A stretch of DNA of 64,000 nucleotides from Halobacteroides halobius DSM 5150. Lineage in GTDB: Bacteria; Bacillota; Halanaerobiia; Halobacteroidales; Halobacteroidaceae. The notes below the pieces were generated by a model that did not search any database, had not been told where the DNA came from, and saw only the letters and a list, made by a program, of their open reading frames with translations. Below, in pieces: positions 52,470 through 62,946 of the stretch (position 1 is its first letter; each line of letters opens with the position of its first letter). A program made the position numbers and the translations under genes. The stretch covers positions 2,170,001 to 2,234,000 of the forward strand of contig NC_019978.1 of NCBI RefSeq assembly GCF_000328625.1, written 5' to 3'.

Positions 52470-54574
52470 TAAAGTAGGACCAGCCTCACGGCTGGGACCT
52501 CTTGTCAAACTGCACGTACGGTTCTCCCGTATACAGCTTTCGGTCATTGTTGCTCCTTAACAGAGAGTAAGTTATCGTCTTTGTGTTGCCACAAATGTAT
52601 ATTTTACTCTTGTCTAAAGCACATCGGTAAGCAGTGATTCTAGTCCTAAATCTCTTAATATTTTATTAGGAAGGCGATAATTCTGTCCTTTCGCCTTCTT
52701 TCCTTCTATAAAACAACGTACTCTCATTCTTATCCAACCATCTAACTTTTTATATAGTCCTTTAACATTTCCTAGTAGAAAGCTATTACCCCAACCTCTA
52801 ATAATTAAATTAAGTTCATCAATCATTACAGCTACTCCTATTGATCTATTCCTTTTGGTTTTCTTTCTTACTTTATCCTTGAAACTTTTAATAGAGCTCT
52901 CTTTTGGCTTTTTATAATCACAATTATAAAATTTAAATTCTAGAAATTTAAATCCATCATTAAAATTCGTAATTACTGTTTTCCGAGGATGTAGTCTTAA
53001 GTTTAATTCATTTTCTATAATCTGGCGAGTTACTTCCAAAGCACGTTCTGCTTTAGCTTTACTCTTAGCCATAATTATAAAGTCATCGGCAAATCTAACT
53101 ATCTTATATCCTCGACGCGTCATTTTCTTATCAAAGTGATGTAGGTAGATATTTGCTAAAAGTGGAGAAATTACGCCTCCTTGTGGAGTTCCCTCCGTTG
53201 TTTCTTCTCTTCCTTGCTCAGTCATGACACCTATAGTAAGCCACGACCTAATAATATCTAATATCCAACCATCACTTACTTCCTCTGCTATCAGCTCCAT
53301 TAAAATTTCATGGTCTATTGTATCAAAGTAAGATTTGACATCTGCGTCTAATACCCAATTATAACCTTGTTCTTTATATTCTTCTACTTTCTTAATTGCA
53401 TCTTCGGTTGACCTATTAGGTCTAAAACCATAAGAACAGTCGCAGAATATTTCTTCAAAGTGTATCTCTAGAATCTGTTTCACTGCTTGTTGGGCAATTC
53501 GGTCTTTAATTACTGGAATACCTAGTGGTCTTTGTTCTCCATTTCCTTTTGAGATATACGTTCTTAGAACTGGTTGTGGCTCATATCTATCTTCTGTTAA
53601 CTGGCGATATAAAGCACTCATATTCTTAGTGTAATTTTCTCTAAATTCTTCAACTTCTACACCGTCAATCCCTCCACAACCACCATTATTCAAAACTTTC
53701 TGAGCTGCACAATGTAAATGTCTTTTCTTAGTCACTAAATCTTTTATACTATATAGCGAACTAATTTTTTTTTTCACCTATCCTACCTCACGACTTACCA
53801 GTTCTTCCTATCCTGTCTTAATATCTAAACCCCTATATTCGTAGCATTCCTAAGCACGTCTTCTAAGCTCTCGCCAATCGCACCTCTTAGTTTACTACTA
53901 CTTAGGTCATGGTTTTTCTTAAATTCATCACGCTTCCAGTTATGATTTTCTGTCCGCTATTTCTTTTAAGACTTATTGTCTTTAACAATGTTTAAACCAT
54001 TTTGATTTAAATACCATCAACACTCAATTCTAAACTTCAATAACCTGGCTATCCTTCACTGTAATCAACTTTCATTGATTTTTTTTTTTCACTACTATGA
54101 TAGCTTCTGAACTCTAATATTTCATCGCTTTGACTTTCCCTATTCAGGTTATATCATCACTTATCTTTATAAATTTCTATAAAGACCATATTAGAGCATC
54201 CTCTGGTCACCTATGCTATATTCCAATCATTCCGACCATAATCACACTCATTAGCCTAACATATTCCTATGGTCTATAAGTTAGCCTTGGACTTCCCCAT
54301 TATTTTGGTGAGTCGTCACTAATGAATGCCACCTTCGGTTCACATATTGTTCCGGACTGATTTTTCGCCTCAAACTCTTCAGATTACATCTCACGATGAA
54401 CACCCTGTTACTGTTGGCTTCATATCCTGTTCTTTATTAACTTAGGTTGACGTTTGTTTTCTCCGTTTGCTCACCCATTTCGTCTGTGAGTGCCACAATA
54501 TCTCAACCATATTATCCATTCTTCCAGAATAGGCAGGACTTACACCTACTATCATCATAGACTACAGAGCACAC
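52470..54574 (-). mobile_element. Group II intron inserted behind the deoC terminator (class C-like)
   Basis: The intron starts GTGTGCTC at 54574 on the minus strand and encodes a reverse transcriptase. Domain V is AGCTGTATACGG-GAGA-ACCGTACGTGCAG at 52509-52538, domain VI follows (GGTCCCAGCCGTGAGGCTGG), and the 3' end is near 52470-52475. It sits exactly after the T tract of the deoC terminator hairpin, the target habit of class C introns. The bases 53778-54574 hold the 5' RNA domains and no other gene. The exact 3' boundary is uncertain. Confidence 0.85.
52614..53777 (-). CDS. ltrA: Group II intron reverse transcriptase/maturase
   Basis: A 387-residue protein with GTG start at 53777. Reverse transcriptase motifs are FCDCSYGFRPNRSTEDAI, VLDADVKSYFDTIDH, TPQGGVISPLLANIYLH and the catalytic RFADDFIIM. 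A maturase X region follows (about 300-370). No HNH endonuclease domain is present, as in class C and some other groups. It promotes splicing and retrohoming of the intron that holds it. Confidence 0.93.
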   Translation of the reverse strand: MKKKISSLYSIKDLVTKKRHLHCAAQKVLNNGGCGGIDGVEVEEFRENYTKNMSALYRQLTEDRYEPQPVLRTYISKGNGEQRPLGIPVIKDRIAQQAVKQILEIHFEEIFCDCSYGFRPNRSTEDAIKKVEEYKEQGYNWVLDADVKSYFDTIDHEILMELIAEEVSDGWILDIIRSWLTIGVMTEQGREETTEGTPQGGVISPLLANIYLHHFDKKMTRRGYKIVRFADDFIIMAKSKAKAERALEVTRQIIENELNLRLHPRKTVITNFNDGFKFLEFKFYNCDYKKPKESSIKSFKDKVRKKTKRNRSIGVAVMIDELNLIIRGWGNSFLLGNVKGLYKKLDGWIRMRVRCFIEGKKAKGQNYRLPNKILRDLGLESLLTDVL

Positions 54575-54580
54575 AAAATA

Positions 54581-54602
54581 ACCTCCTCTAAATAGAGGAG
54601 GT
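54581..54602 (-). terminator. Terminator of deoC and target site of the group II intron
   Basis: ACCTCCTCT-ATTT-AGAGGAGGT followed by TATTTT on the minus strand; intron GTGTGC begins at the next base. Confidence 0.9.
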
Positions 54603-54609
54603 ATCATTA

Positions 54610-55281
54610 TTAATAATCTGTATTAGCTTCTTCTCCTGTGACAATTTTAACTCCAGAACTCGCTCCAATCCTAGTAGCTCCAGCTTCAATCATATCTTGA
54701 GCATCAGCCATACTTCTAACCCCACCAGAAGCTTTAACTTCTAAGTCATCTCCTACAACTTCTTTCATTAATTTTACATCTTCTACTGTAGCACCAGCAG
54801 TTCCAAAACCAGTGGAAGTCTTAACAAAATCAGCTCCTGCTTCTTTAGCTACCTGGCAAGCTTTCTTTTTTTCTTCTTCTGTTAAATAGCATGTTTCAAT
54901 AATCACCTTGACTATTTTATCTCCTGCAGCCTGAACAACAGCAGCAATATCATCTTGGACAATCTCCCATGCTTTAGACTTAATTGCTCCTAAATTAATT
55001 ACCATATCAATTTCATCAGCTCCTGCATCAACTGCATCCCTAGTAGCAAAAGACTTTGTTTCCGTAGTATTGGCCCCTAAAGGAAAACCTATCACTGTAC
55101 ATACCTTAACTGGACTTCCACTTAATTCTTGCTTAACTAACTTAACAAAACTAGGATTAACACAGACAGAAGCAAACTTATACTCTATAGCTTCTTGACA
55201 CTTTTTGACTATATCTTCTTTAGTAGCATCTGGGCCTAAAATCGTATGATCAATCATTCCTGCTACTTTTTCTGCATCCAT
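54610..55281 (-). CDS. deoC: Deoxyribose-phosphate aldolase
   Basis: A 223-residue class I aldolase that splits 2-deoxyribose-5-phosphate into glyceraldehyde-3-phosphate and acetaldehyde. Motifs are [27 protein letters not shown], the Schiff-base lysine in [12 protein letters not shown] and [10 protein letters not shown]. It starts 14 bases after the transketolase gene, so deoxyribose breakdown and the pentose pathway are linked. Confidence 0.96.
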   Translation of the reverse strand: MDAEKVAGMIDHTILGPDATKEDIVKKCQEAIEYKFASVCVNPSFVKLVKQELSGSPVKVCTVIGFPLGANTTETKSFATRDAVDAGADEIDMVINLGAIKSKAWEIVQDDIAAVVQAAGDKIVKVIIETCYLTEEEKKKACQVAKEAGADFVKTSTGFGTAGATVEDVKLMKEVVGDDLEVKASGGVRSMADAQDMIEAGATRIGASSGVKIVTGEEANTDY

Positions 55282-55294
55282 ACTAATGCCTCCT

Positions 55295-56236
55295 TTACTT
55301 TTTCTTAATTACTTCTTTTACATTCTTAACAATTTCTTCAGCTGTTAAATCAAACTCTTCAATTAACTCTTTAGGAGCACCAGACTTACCAAACGTATCT
55401 TTAACTCCCACTCTTTTTACAGGAACAGGATAATTTTCTGCTACAGCTTCAGCAATAGCACTACCTAATCCTCCATAAATATTATGTTCTTCTGCTGTTA
55501 CTACAGCACCAGTTTTCTTAGCAGAAGCAACAACTCCTTCTACATCTAAAGGCTTAATTGTATGGACATTAACTACTTCAGCTGAAATATCTTCTTGAGC
55601 TAACTCTTCCTTAGCTTCAAGGGCTTTAGCTAACATCATACCAGCAGCAAAGATTGTTACATCACTACCTTCTTCTACAACATTAACTTTACCCCACTCA
55701 AACTTATAATCTTCTTCAGCAAAAACAACTGGCGTTCCTACTCTTCCAAAGCGAAGATATACTGGCCCATCATATTCAGCCGCAGCTTTAGTTGCTGCCT
55801 TAGCTTCTGTATAATCAGCAGGAACAATCACTGTCATATTTGGAATAGCTCGTAGAATACTTAAATCTTCAACAGATTGATGTGTAGCACCATCCGGGCC
55901 AACCGTTATCCCAGCGTGAGTAACAGCAATCTTAACATTTAAATTAGGATAGGCAATTGAATTTCTAATCTGATCTGCTACCCGAGCACTACCAAAGACA
56001 GCAAAAGTACTAGCAAAAGCAACTTTACCGCAAGTGGCTAAACCAGCTGCCATCCCCATCATATTTTGTTCAGCAATTCCTACCTGAAAAAATCTATCCT
56101 CATACTCTTCAGCAAAATAAGTTGTTCTTGTAGAACCTGCTAAATCCGCATCTAATACTACAACATCTTCATTTTTTGCACCTAATTCAACTAATGCTTC
56201 ACCATAAGCGTTACGTGTTGGAATTTCTTCTGTCAT
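55295..56236 (-). CDS. Transketolase, C-terminal subunit
   Basis: A 313-residue half transketolase holding the pyrimidine-binding and C-terminal domains. It contains [39 protein letters not shown] and [13 protein letters not shown]. With the N-terminal subunit encoded just upstream it forms the two-gene transketolase known from many anaerobes and archaea. It interconverts pentose and hexose phosphates. Confidence 0.95.
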   Translation of the reverse strand: MTEEIPTRNAYGEALVELGAKNEDVVVLDADLAGSTRTTYFAEEYEDRFFQVGIAEQNMMGMAAGLATCGKVAFASTFAVFGSARVADQIRNSIAYPNLNVKIAVTHAGITVGPDGATHQSVEDLSILRAIPNMTVIVPADYTEAKAATKAAAEYDGPVYLRFGRVGTPVVFAEEDYKFEWGKVNVVEEGSDVTIFAAGMMLAKALEAKEELAQEDISAEVVNVHTIKPLDVEGVVASAKKTGAVVTAEEHNIYGGLGSAIAEAVAENYPVPVKRVGVKDTFGKSGAPKELIEEFDLTAEEIVKNVKEVIKKK

Positions 56237-56284
56237 TTTTTACCCTCCCCAAGTAATTCAATGCTTCTAATCTTTAATTGTTTT

Positions 56285-57100
56285 TTACTCCAGTTCACTT
56301 AAAGCTTGTTCTGCTTTATCTTCTCCAGGTGTCTTACCATGCCAAGCAGGATTATCCTCCATATAAGAAACACCTTTACCTTTAACTGTATTAGCAACAA
56401 TCATTACTGGTTTACCAGTTACCTCTTTTGCTTTAGCAAAGGCATCTAAAATTTCTTCCATATCATGCCCATTAATCTCTATTACATGCCAACCAAATGA
56501 CTCAAACTTCTCTACAACTGGCATTGTAGAAGACATAACTTCTTCTGTTCTGCCCACTAACTGAATTCTATTATTATCCACAATTCCTACTAAATTATCC
56601 AGTCCAAATTTAACTGCTGCTAAAGCAGCTTCCCAGACTTGGCCTTCCTGTAACTCGCCATCACCTAATATAGAATAAACATTATAATCCTTTTCATCTA
56701 ACTGTCCAGCTAGTGCCATACCAACAGCAGCAGAGATCCCTTGGCCTAAAGAACCAGTGGTCATATCTACCCCAGGTGTCTTCTTCATATCAGGATGGCC
56801 TTGTAAATGACTACCTAACTGTCTTAAAGTTCCTAAATCTTCCTTAGGGAAATATCCTTTTTCAGCTAAAGTAGCATATAATACAGGTGCAGCATGTCCT
56901 TTAGATAATACAAAACGATCCCTATCCTCCCAATCTGGGTTCTGAGGATCTAGATTCATCTCCTCAAAATAAAGTGCAGTTACAATATCAGTCGCTGATA
57001 GAGAACCCCCTGGATGTCCAGAACCTGATCCAACTAACATATCCAAAATCTCATACCTAATAGTCTTTGCTTTCTCTTGCAATTGTTCAATATTTGCCAT
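56285..57100 (-). CDS. Transketolase, N-terminal subunit
   Basis: A 271-residue half transketolase with the thiamine-diphosphate site: GSGHPGGSLSATDI, LSKGHAAPVLYA, TTGSLGQGISAAVG and the TPP motif GDGELQEGQVWEA ... IVDNNRIQ. It starts two bases after the YitT-type gene and precedes the C-terminal subunit by 48 bases. Confidence 0.95.
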   Translation of the reverse strand: MANIEQLQEKAKTIRYEILDMLVGSGSGHPGGSLSATDIVTALYFEEMNLDPQNPDWEDRDRFVLSKGHAAPVLYATLAEKGYFPKEDLGTLRQLGSHLQGHPDMKKTPGVDMTTGSLGQGISAAVGMALAGQLDEKDYNVYSILGDGELQEGQVWEAALAAVKFGLDNLVGIVDNNRIQLVGRTEEVMSSTMPVVEKFESFGWHVIEINGHDMEEILDAFAKAKEVTGKPVMIVANTVKGKGVSYMEDNPAWHGKTPGEDKAEQALSELE

Positions 57101-57102
57101 TA

Positions 57103-57957
57103 TTAAACCCCCTTAATCTTATGTTCATTAAAGCCTTCTCCTAATACTTCATGTGCTTCAGTAATTATTACAAAGGCATCCTCATCTATAGTATGTACCA
57201 AACGCTTAAGGTCTGATACTTCTGAGCGGCTAATACTACATAATAATATCTCTTTACTATTGCTAGAGAAGCCACCTTCACCTTTTAAGATAGTTACTCC
57301 CCGGTCCATCTCTTCTAGTATTTCTTGTCTTATTTGAGGGGCACAATCAGAAATAATAAAGGTTGCTTTAGCAATATCTAAACCTTCTTGGACTAAGTCA
57401 ATAGCATAACTGGTTACATACAAAGCAATAAAAGCATACAAGGCTTGTTCAGCATCAAAAGTTAAACCAGCTAAAGTAATTACACAAAAGTCTATTATTA
57501 ATAAACTTTTACCAGGACTAAAGTGAGTATACTTACTAATTATTTGAGCTACTAAATCAGTTCCTCCAGTAGTTCCCTTGGCCCTAAAGACCAATCCTAA
57601 GCCTAACCCTGCCAATCCTCCTCCATAAAGAGAGGCTAATAAAGGATCATGAGTTATAACTGCTAATTTCCCAGTCAATAAATCTGTGGCTAAAGATAAA
57701 GCTACAATTCCATATAAAGTTCTAATCCCAAATTTAGTCCCTAACTCTTTAACCCCAGCAATAAAAAGAGGAATATTTAAAGCTAACATAACCTTACCAA
57801 CAGGTAGATTAAATATATAATAAATTATTGTGGCTAAACCACTTACCCCTCCAGCAGCTATTTTATTGGGTATTAAAAATATAACTAAACCCATTGCTGT
57901 TAGTAATGAGCCTATTGTAATCATAAAGTAATCATAAAATAATTCCTTCTTTAACAT
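57103..57957 (-). CDS. YitT family membrane protein
   Basis: A 284-residue protein. About five helices in residues 10-175 contain IPNKIAAGGVSGLATIIYY, FRAKGTTGGTDLVAQI. The C-terminal DUF2179 domain (about 195-275) ends in FVIITEAHEVLGEGF. Function in transport is suspected for the family but unproven. It lies between cell-wall genes and transketolase. Confidence 0.9.
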   Translation of the reverse strand: MLKKELFYDYFMITIGSLLTAMGLVIFLIPNKIAAGGVSGLATIIYYIFNLPVGKVMLALNIPLFIAGVKELGTKFGIRTLYGIVALSLATDLLTGKLAVITHDPLLASLYGGGLAGLGLGLVFRAKGTTGGTDLVAQIISKYTHFSPGKSLLIIDFCVITLAGLTFDAEQALYAFIALYVTSYAIDLVQEGLDIAKATFIISDCAPQIRQEILEEMDRGVTILKGEGGFSSNSKEILLCSISRSEVSDLKRLVHTIDEDAFVIITEAHEVLGEGFNEHKIKGV

Positions 57958-57972
57958 AACACATCACCTTAT

Positions 57973-58698
57973 CTATTTTAATCGTTGGTGTAAGACTTTA
58001 TAAATAAACTCTGGTAAGGCCGTCATCCTACCTAGACGTTTAGGCTCTTGTAACAGTCTATATAACCACTCCAGATTAAGACCTTGTATAACCTCTGGAG
58101 CCCGTTTTTTATTACCAGCTAAGATATCAAATGTACCTCCTACACCAATTCCAACTGGTATATCTAATTGATCTAAATAAGTAGCTAACCATTTTTCTTG
58201 TAAAGGAACCCCCATACCTACTAATAGTATATCAATCTCCTCTTTTTTAATCTCATCTATTACCTGTTCTTCTAATTCACGATCTAAGTAGCCATGGTGA
58301 GCTATAATAGTTAGCTTAGGCCATTTCTTTAACACTTTTTCTTTTGCCTTATTAGCTACCCCTGGAGCAGATCCTAAAAAATAAAAACTATAATCTTTTT
58401 GATTAGCCTGTGCTAATAACTCCTTTACTAAATCAATCCCAGCTACTCGTTCACTAAGTGGTTGACCCAATAAATTAGCAGCTAATATAACTCCGGCTCC
58501 ATCAGGAACTATTAGTTGAGCAGAATTAATAATTTCTCGTAACTTAGGATCTTTAGTAGCTCTAATAATCATTTCAGCATTTGGAGTTACTACTAGATTA
58601 CTAGTATCCAATTTAATAAATTCTTCAATCCTATCTAAAGCTTGGCCCATATCCACCCGATCAATTAAAATACCTAAGATATCTACTTTATCAATCAT
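57973..58698 (-). CDS. WecG/TagA/CpsF family glycosyltransferase
   Basis: About 241 residues. ATG 58698 overlaps the csaB stop (ATGATTGA), which suggests coupled translation; an alternative GTG is at 58707. Family motifs are VVTPNAEMIIRA, VPDGAGVILAANLL, FLGSAPGVANKA and GVGGTFDILAGNKKRAPEV. TagA-like enzymes add N-acetylmannosamine to lipid-linked GlcNAc in making wall polymers. Next to csaB this fits the synthesis of a pyruvylated wall polymer that anchors S-layer proteins. Confidence 0.92.
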   Translation of the reverse strand: MIDKVDILGILIDRVDMGQALDRIEEFIKLDTSNLVVTPNAEMIIRATKDPKLREIINSAQLIVPDGAGVILAANLLGQPLSERVAGIDLVKELLAQANQKDYSFYFLGSAPGVANKAKEKVLKKWPKLTIIAHHGYLDRELEEQVIDEIKKEEIDILLVGMGVPLQEKWLATYLDQLDIPVGIGVGGTFDILAGNKKRAPEVIQGLNLEWLYRLLQEPKRLGRMTALPEFIYKVLHQRLK

Positions 58699-59785
58699 TA
58701 AAATCACTTAATAGCCTTAAAGTTATTTCTAGGTTTTGTCTAGCTAGTCCTGCTAAATTATCAGATTTTTTCTCTAAAGTTGATTTAAATGATTCTTTTT
58801 CTTCGTATAAGGATACTATCCTGTTATAAGTTTTAGTTACCTCTAGTGAATCAACTTTAGCTACCGGGGCCAAGCTTAAACGCTCCAAGAAATTATCTAC
58901 TTTCGGATCATAGGAAATACCAGCAGGCAAAACCCCCATTACAGTAGCAAAAATCAAGGAATGGAGTCTAACCCCCACCATTAAATCTACTCTCTCAGTT
59001 AGCGCTAAAACCTCCTGAGGGGTGTAGTTGGCCCTAATAACCATTGCCTCTTCACTCATCATTTCTCGCACCTGTAAGCTAACCTCTCGATCATCTGGAT
59101 AATCAAGGGGTAAGAATAAAATTTGAGCTTGTAACTTATCTTTAAGCAAGTCCAATAACTTAGCTAACTCTTTTAAGTATGAATTATCCCCCCAGGCTCG
59201 AGGGGCAACACCAATTGTTGGTTTATTAATCTCAATTTCTTCCTGCTTTAAGATTTGATTAACTCGGTCTGTTTTAGCAGGCCTTAATAAAAAGACTGGA
59301 TCAGAAGTTAATTTAACCTCTTGTTTAACTCCTATTTCTTGTAATAATTTTTGAGAAGCCCGATCTCTAACAGTAATTGCAGCTACAGAATTTAAAACTT
59401 GCTTGACTAACTTACGATTAAGTGGATTATTAAGGGGCCCAATCCCTTGTCCACAACAAAAGACTGGGGTCTTAAATAGTTGGGCCAACTTCATCACCCC
59501 TAAATAATAAGGAATTGTCTTATAGCCTGTTACATCCTGTAACAAACTACCACCACCACTAATCAATAAATCAGCTGATCTAAAGTAACTACTTAACTTC
59601 TTAATATTATATCTTCCAATTGCCTTAACTTGATGCACTTCTTTCGTCCAAGTAGGATTAGAAGATAATACAGTTAACTCAACATCATCTATCCTATCTT
59701 GTAACCCTGTAATTAAGGCAGCTAAGATGGCTTCATCTCCTGCATTATTAAATCCATAGTATCCAGAAAGTATTATATGGGGCAT
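58691..59785 (-). CDS. csaB: Polysaccharide pyruvyl transferase CsaB
   Basis: About 364 residues, ATG 59785 behind GGTGATT. It has LSGYYGFNNAGDEAILAAL at the start, CGQGIGPL, and VGVRLHSLIFA near residue 270, as in the CsaB family. It transfers pyruvate to a wall polysaccharide so that S-layer proteins with SLH domains can bind. The last bases overlap the glycosyltransferase gene. Confidence 0.93.
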   Translation of the reverse strand: MPHIILSGYYGFNNAGDEAILAALITGLQDRIDDVELTVLSSNPTWTKEVHQVKAIGRYNIKKLSSYFRSADLLISGGGSLLQDVTGYKTIPYYLGVMKLAQLFKTPVFCCGQGIGPLNNPLNRKLVKQVLNSVAAITVRDRASQKLLQEIGVKQEVKLTSDPVFLLRPAKTDRVNQILKQEEIEINKPTIGVAPRAWGDNSYLKELAKLLDLLKDKLQAQILFLPLDYPDDREVSLQVREMMSEEAMVIRANYTPQEVLALTERVDLMVGVRLHSLIFATVMGVLPAGISYDPKVDNFLERLSLAPVAKVDSLEVTKTYNRIVSLYEEKESFKSTLEKKSDNLAGLARQNLEITLRLLSDFND

Positions 59786-59797
59786 CACAATCACCTA

Positions 59798-61387
59798 TTA
59801 ATTATTATTATTAAACTTTGCTTTTATTAGTGACAACTTACCAATTACAACCACCAATCCCATCCCAATTATCCCACCTAAGATAAATCCTTCTGCAATT
59901 CTAACTAGTGATATTAAAACTGGAGTATGCAGATGAGATAAAGTATTAATCATATTAATAGGGCCAATTAAACCAAAGGTCACTAACCAACTAAGCTGGT
60001 TTTCTCTGATAGAATAATCAATTCCTAATACTAAGAGAGGGTATCCAATTAAAAAAGACTTAAAGCGAGGTCTAACAGATAATATTCTCTCTAGTATTTC
60101 TCTAACTTGCATCTCTAAAGTACTCACCCCAAATAAAGATGTATTCCCTGTCCTACCTAAATAAATAATCCCCCCTAATAAAACTATAATTATGACTATT
60201 ATATCCTTCCAGAGGACTGGACGATCTAATAATTTAAATATTTGGCCCCAACTATCATATCTAGTAGCTAAATAATAAACCCCCGCTAATAACAATGGAA
60301 CTACAAAAGCTAGTTTAACACCACGAAAAACTCTTATTTGTAATATGTAACTAATATCTGATAATAAACCAGTAATCATCAATCCTCCACACAAAGCTAT
60401 TACACCACTTTGCATCAAGATAATCATAGTACTAACTAATCCTTGACTATTACTTACTTGTCGCTTAATTATAACTAAAATAAACACCGGCGTAATAATT
60501 GCTATCCCTAATGCTACTAGTTGTAAAGTTAACTGCCAATTAAAAAGGGAACATAAGCTTAGGAATATAATTCCTCCTACAAACCCCACTAATCCCAAAT
60601 TAGGTCTAATCAAATCAACTACTAAGCTTGCTCCAGCTATTGCTCCTACTAAAACTAAATAGCGCAAATAAGGATTTACCTCTACTTTTTGGTAAGAATT
60701 AGCTGCTGCTAATTGATACCCATACTTCTTTAATTGGTGACTTAAACCAGCTACTAACTTTATAGTCTGCTTAGCTGTAAGAAATGGTTTTAAGTATAAA
60801 GTTCTGACCCCGCGTTCTCTAACTGCTTTTAAATAACGATTAATTACATCTTCTACAGTAGAATCTAACATAGCTTCATGTTGGATACTATGAACCCTTA
60901 CAGCCTGATAACCCATTAACCTAGCTAACTTTTTAACTCCTTTTTGAGCTGCAATAAAAGGTTCAATAATCCCTAAAATAATTCCTTCTTCTTGTAAAAT
61001 CTTAGCTGTCTTAGCTAATTGGTCAGGGTAACCGACCACTTGAGCTCCTTTAAAAATAATCTGTTTGGTCTGAGGAAATCGATCTAAAATCAGGGCCAAT
61101 TTCTGGGGGCTAATAGTCCCCGCAATCCTAGGAATTAAACTTAGATTAGCCAGTTTATCTAACCTAGGATTAAAAAAAGATAAATTAGTTCCAGTAACGG
61201 CTATTGTTCTTAATCCATTCTGCTTTAATTTAGGTAGTAAAGCTACTTGATCAGTAGTAATTAACAAACTATAATCCATCACTAACTCTACACTGCTATT
61301 TTTAGTCTCTACTCTAGACTTATTGATTGCTAAAATCCCCGCACTTACCACAGCAATAATCAAAACTACAATCAATAGGTTCCGCAT
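59798..61387 (-). CDS. DUF5693 family membrane protein
   Basis: A 529-residue protein. One helix at the N-terminus, an extracellular domain of about 210 residues (SRVETKNSSVELVMDYSLL, then VYLKPFL-like repeats), and 8-9 helices in the C-terminal half. It matches proteins annotated DUF5693, found beside csaB in Halanaerobiales and Clostridia. The role is unknown; context suggests wall polymer assembly or export. Confidence 0.85.
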   Translation of the reverse strand: MRNLLIVVLIIAVVSAGILAINKSRVETKNSSVELVMDYSLLITTDQVALLPKLKQNGLRTIAVTGTNLSFFNPRLDKLANLSLIPRIAGTISPQKLALILDRFPQTKQIIFKGAQVVGYPDQLAKTAKILQEEGIILGIIEPFIAAQKGVKKLARLMGYQAVRVHSIQHEAMLDSTVEDVINRYLKAVRERGVRTLYLKPFLTAKQTIKLVAGLSHQLKKYGYQLAAANSYQKVEVNPYLRYLVLVGAIAGASLVVDLIRPNLGLVGFVGGIIFLSLCSLFNWQLTLQLVALGIAIITPVFILVIIKRQVSNSQGLVSTMIILMQSGVIALCGGLMITGLLSDISYILQIRVFRGVKLAFVVPLLLAGVYYLATRYDSWGQIFKLLDRPVLWKDIIVIIIVLLGGIIYLGRTGNTSLFGVSTLEMQVREILERILSVRPRFKSFLIGYPLLVLGIDYSIRENQLSWLVTFGLIGPINMINTLSHLHTPVLISLVRIAEGFILGGIIGMGLVVVIGKLSLIKAKFNNNN

Positions 61388-61399
61388 TGTAATAAAAAA

Positions 61400-61428
61400 G
61401 CTCCTTTCACCCTTAGGATGAGGAGCTG
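61400..61428 (-). terminator. Terminator behind the DUF2993 gene
   Basis: AGCTCCTCATCC and GGGTGAAAGGAGCT form a stem followed by TTTTTTATT on the minus strand, two bases after the gene. It lies just before the DUF5693 start, whose ribosome site GGAG lies in the stem. Confidence 0.8.
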
Positions 61429-61429
61429 A

Positions 61430-62119
61430 TTAATTATTTATTCCTAATATCTCTAAACCATCCTGTTTTAGCTTGACCTGTTTAACTATAACTGGTATAG
61501 GTAACTTAGTTAAATCAATTTTAAACTGTAACTGATTCTTTAACTCTTTAATTACTCCACTAGGAATTACAATATTTTCTACCGCTAATTTATCAGACCT
61601 AAAGACTATCTGTTGACTGTTAATAACCTTGAAATTTCCTGCTAACTGCAAATTTACTTGCGCATCAAAGAATACAATTACCCCTGTAATCAAGACTTGA
61701 TTAGAGGTTATATCAACCTTAAAATCCTCAAAGACCCTTAACTCAGATCTCGTAAGTAAATAATCATTTAAATTCTGCTCAGTTAACTCTAAATCAAGAT
61801 AAGTATTCTTCCCTTTTACCATTTGCCAACCTTGGTTAGTCTCTTTAACCTTTAAGTCCTTATATTTAGCTTCTATGCTACTAATTTTAATCCTATTTAA
61901 GACTAATTCTTTACCTTCTAACTCTAGCTCATCAGCTTGGCCCAATAAAAGTTTTAGAGCAGGAACAGCATCTATCTCAACCTCTAGCTGCTGCCAGCTA
62001 TTTAATTCTTGCTTTAAACTAGTGGCAATTCTTTCAGCAAATAAATTAGGTAATACTAATTGCAAACCAACCGTTACTATCAAGACTATCACTATTAACC
62101 ATAACTTAATCGATTTCAT
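61430..62119 (-). CDS. DUF2993 (LmeA-like) exported protein
   Basis: A 229-residue protein with one N-terminal helix (LWLIVIVLIVTVGLQLVLP). The rest is beta-rich with alternating hydrophobic residues, and IEVDAVPALKLLLGQADELE matches the DUF2993 family. The family binds lipids or wall intermediates; function here unknown. ATG 62119 follows AAGGTGGTG. Confidence 0.82.
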   Translation of the reverse strand: MKSIKLWLIVIVLIVTVGLQLVLPNLFAERIATSLKQELNSWQQLEVEIDAVPALKLLLGQADELELEGKELVLNRIKISSIEAKYKDLKVKETNQGWQMVKGKNTYLDLELTEQNLNDYLLTRSELRVFEDFKVDITSNQVLITGVIVFFDAQVNLQLAGNFKVINSQQIVFRSDKLAVENIVIPSGVIKELKNQLQFKIDLTKLPIPVIVKQVKLKQDGLEILGINN

Positions 62120-62134
62120 TATTTTTTCACCACC

Positions 62135-62857
62135 TTAAAATAAAACGGCCAATAATATCCCAGCTACTGAACCAACTAACACCCCTACTGTAGCATATAA
62201 ACCATACTTTGAGCCATAAGCTTGGGGCACTAATTCATAGATAATAATATATAACATACCTCCACCAGCAAATCCTAAATTAAGGGTTAAAAAAACAGGA
62301 GATGCAAAACCTAACAAGGCACCAACGAAAGCCCCTAATCCCATTGGGATTCCTGGTAACATAGAAGCAACCACAACCTTAACAGGACTCCAACCACCTA
62401 TATTCATCGGAGTTGCTAGGGCCAATCCCTCTGGTAGATTATGCAAAGCAATCACTACAGCCAAACTAATACCAAGTTTAGCCTGGGCTACACAACCGGC
62501 CCCAATAGCTAACCCTTCAGGAAAATTGTGTAAAGCAATCCCTAAACCCAATAAGATTCCTGTTTCAATATAGTCACCCTCAGCTTCCTCTGTTTTAATA
62601 TAACCAGCTAACAGCCTTAATACTAATAAACCTAATATTGCTCCAATAATGGTATAAAGCTCATTACTATGTTCAATAGCCTCGGGAAATAAATCAAATA
62701 ATACTACAGATAACATAACCCCACTAGCTAAACCTAACATTAAACTAATTGAATTATTCTTAGGTTTACGCCACAATAAAGTAATTGCACCACCTAATCC
62801 CGTGCCCACTATCCCAGCTAATAATCCAATTAAGGTAATTACAAGAATTAAGCTCAT
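62135..62857 (-). CDS. ZIP family metal transporter
   Basis: A 240-residue carrier with eight helices. The metal-binding helices 4 and 5 have ALHNFPEGLAIG and ALHNLPEGLALA, diagnostic for ZIP. It would import zinc or another divalent ion. The usual His-rich loop between helices 3 and 4 is replaced by an acidic one (TEEAEGDYIE). Confidence 0.93.
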   Translation of the reverse strand: MSLILVITLIGLLAGIVGTGLGGAITLLWRKPKNNSISLMLGLASGVMLSVVLFDLFPEAIEHSNELYTIIGAILGLLVLRLLAGYIKTEEAEGDYIETGILLGLGIALHNFPEGLAIGAGCVAQAKLGISLAVVIALHNLPEGLALATPMNIGGWSPVKVVVASMLPGIPMGLGAFVGALLGFASPVFLTLNLGFAGGGMLYIIIYELVPQAYGSKYGLYATVGVLVGSVAGILLAVLF

Positions 62858-62887
62858 TACCCCTCACCTCACACATAAGTAAAAGTT

Positions 62888-62908
62888 CCTCGCCTATAAT
62901 AGACGAGG
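62888..62908 (-). terminator. Terminator behind prfB
   Basis: CCTCG-TCTATTATAGG-CGAGG followed by AACTTTTACTT on the minus strand. Confidence 0.75.
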
Positions 62909-62946
62909 ATTTTCATCTATCCTAACTTATGTTCAGAGTAAACAAG

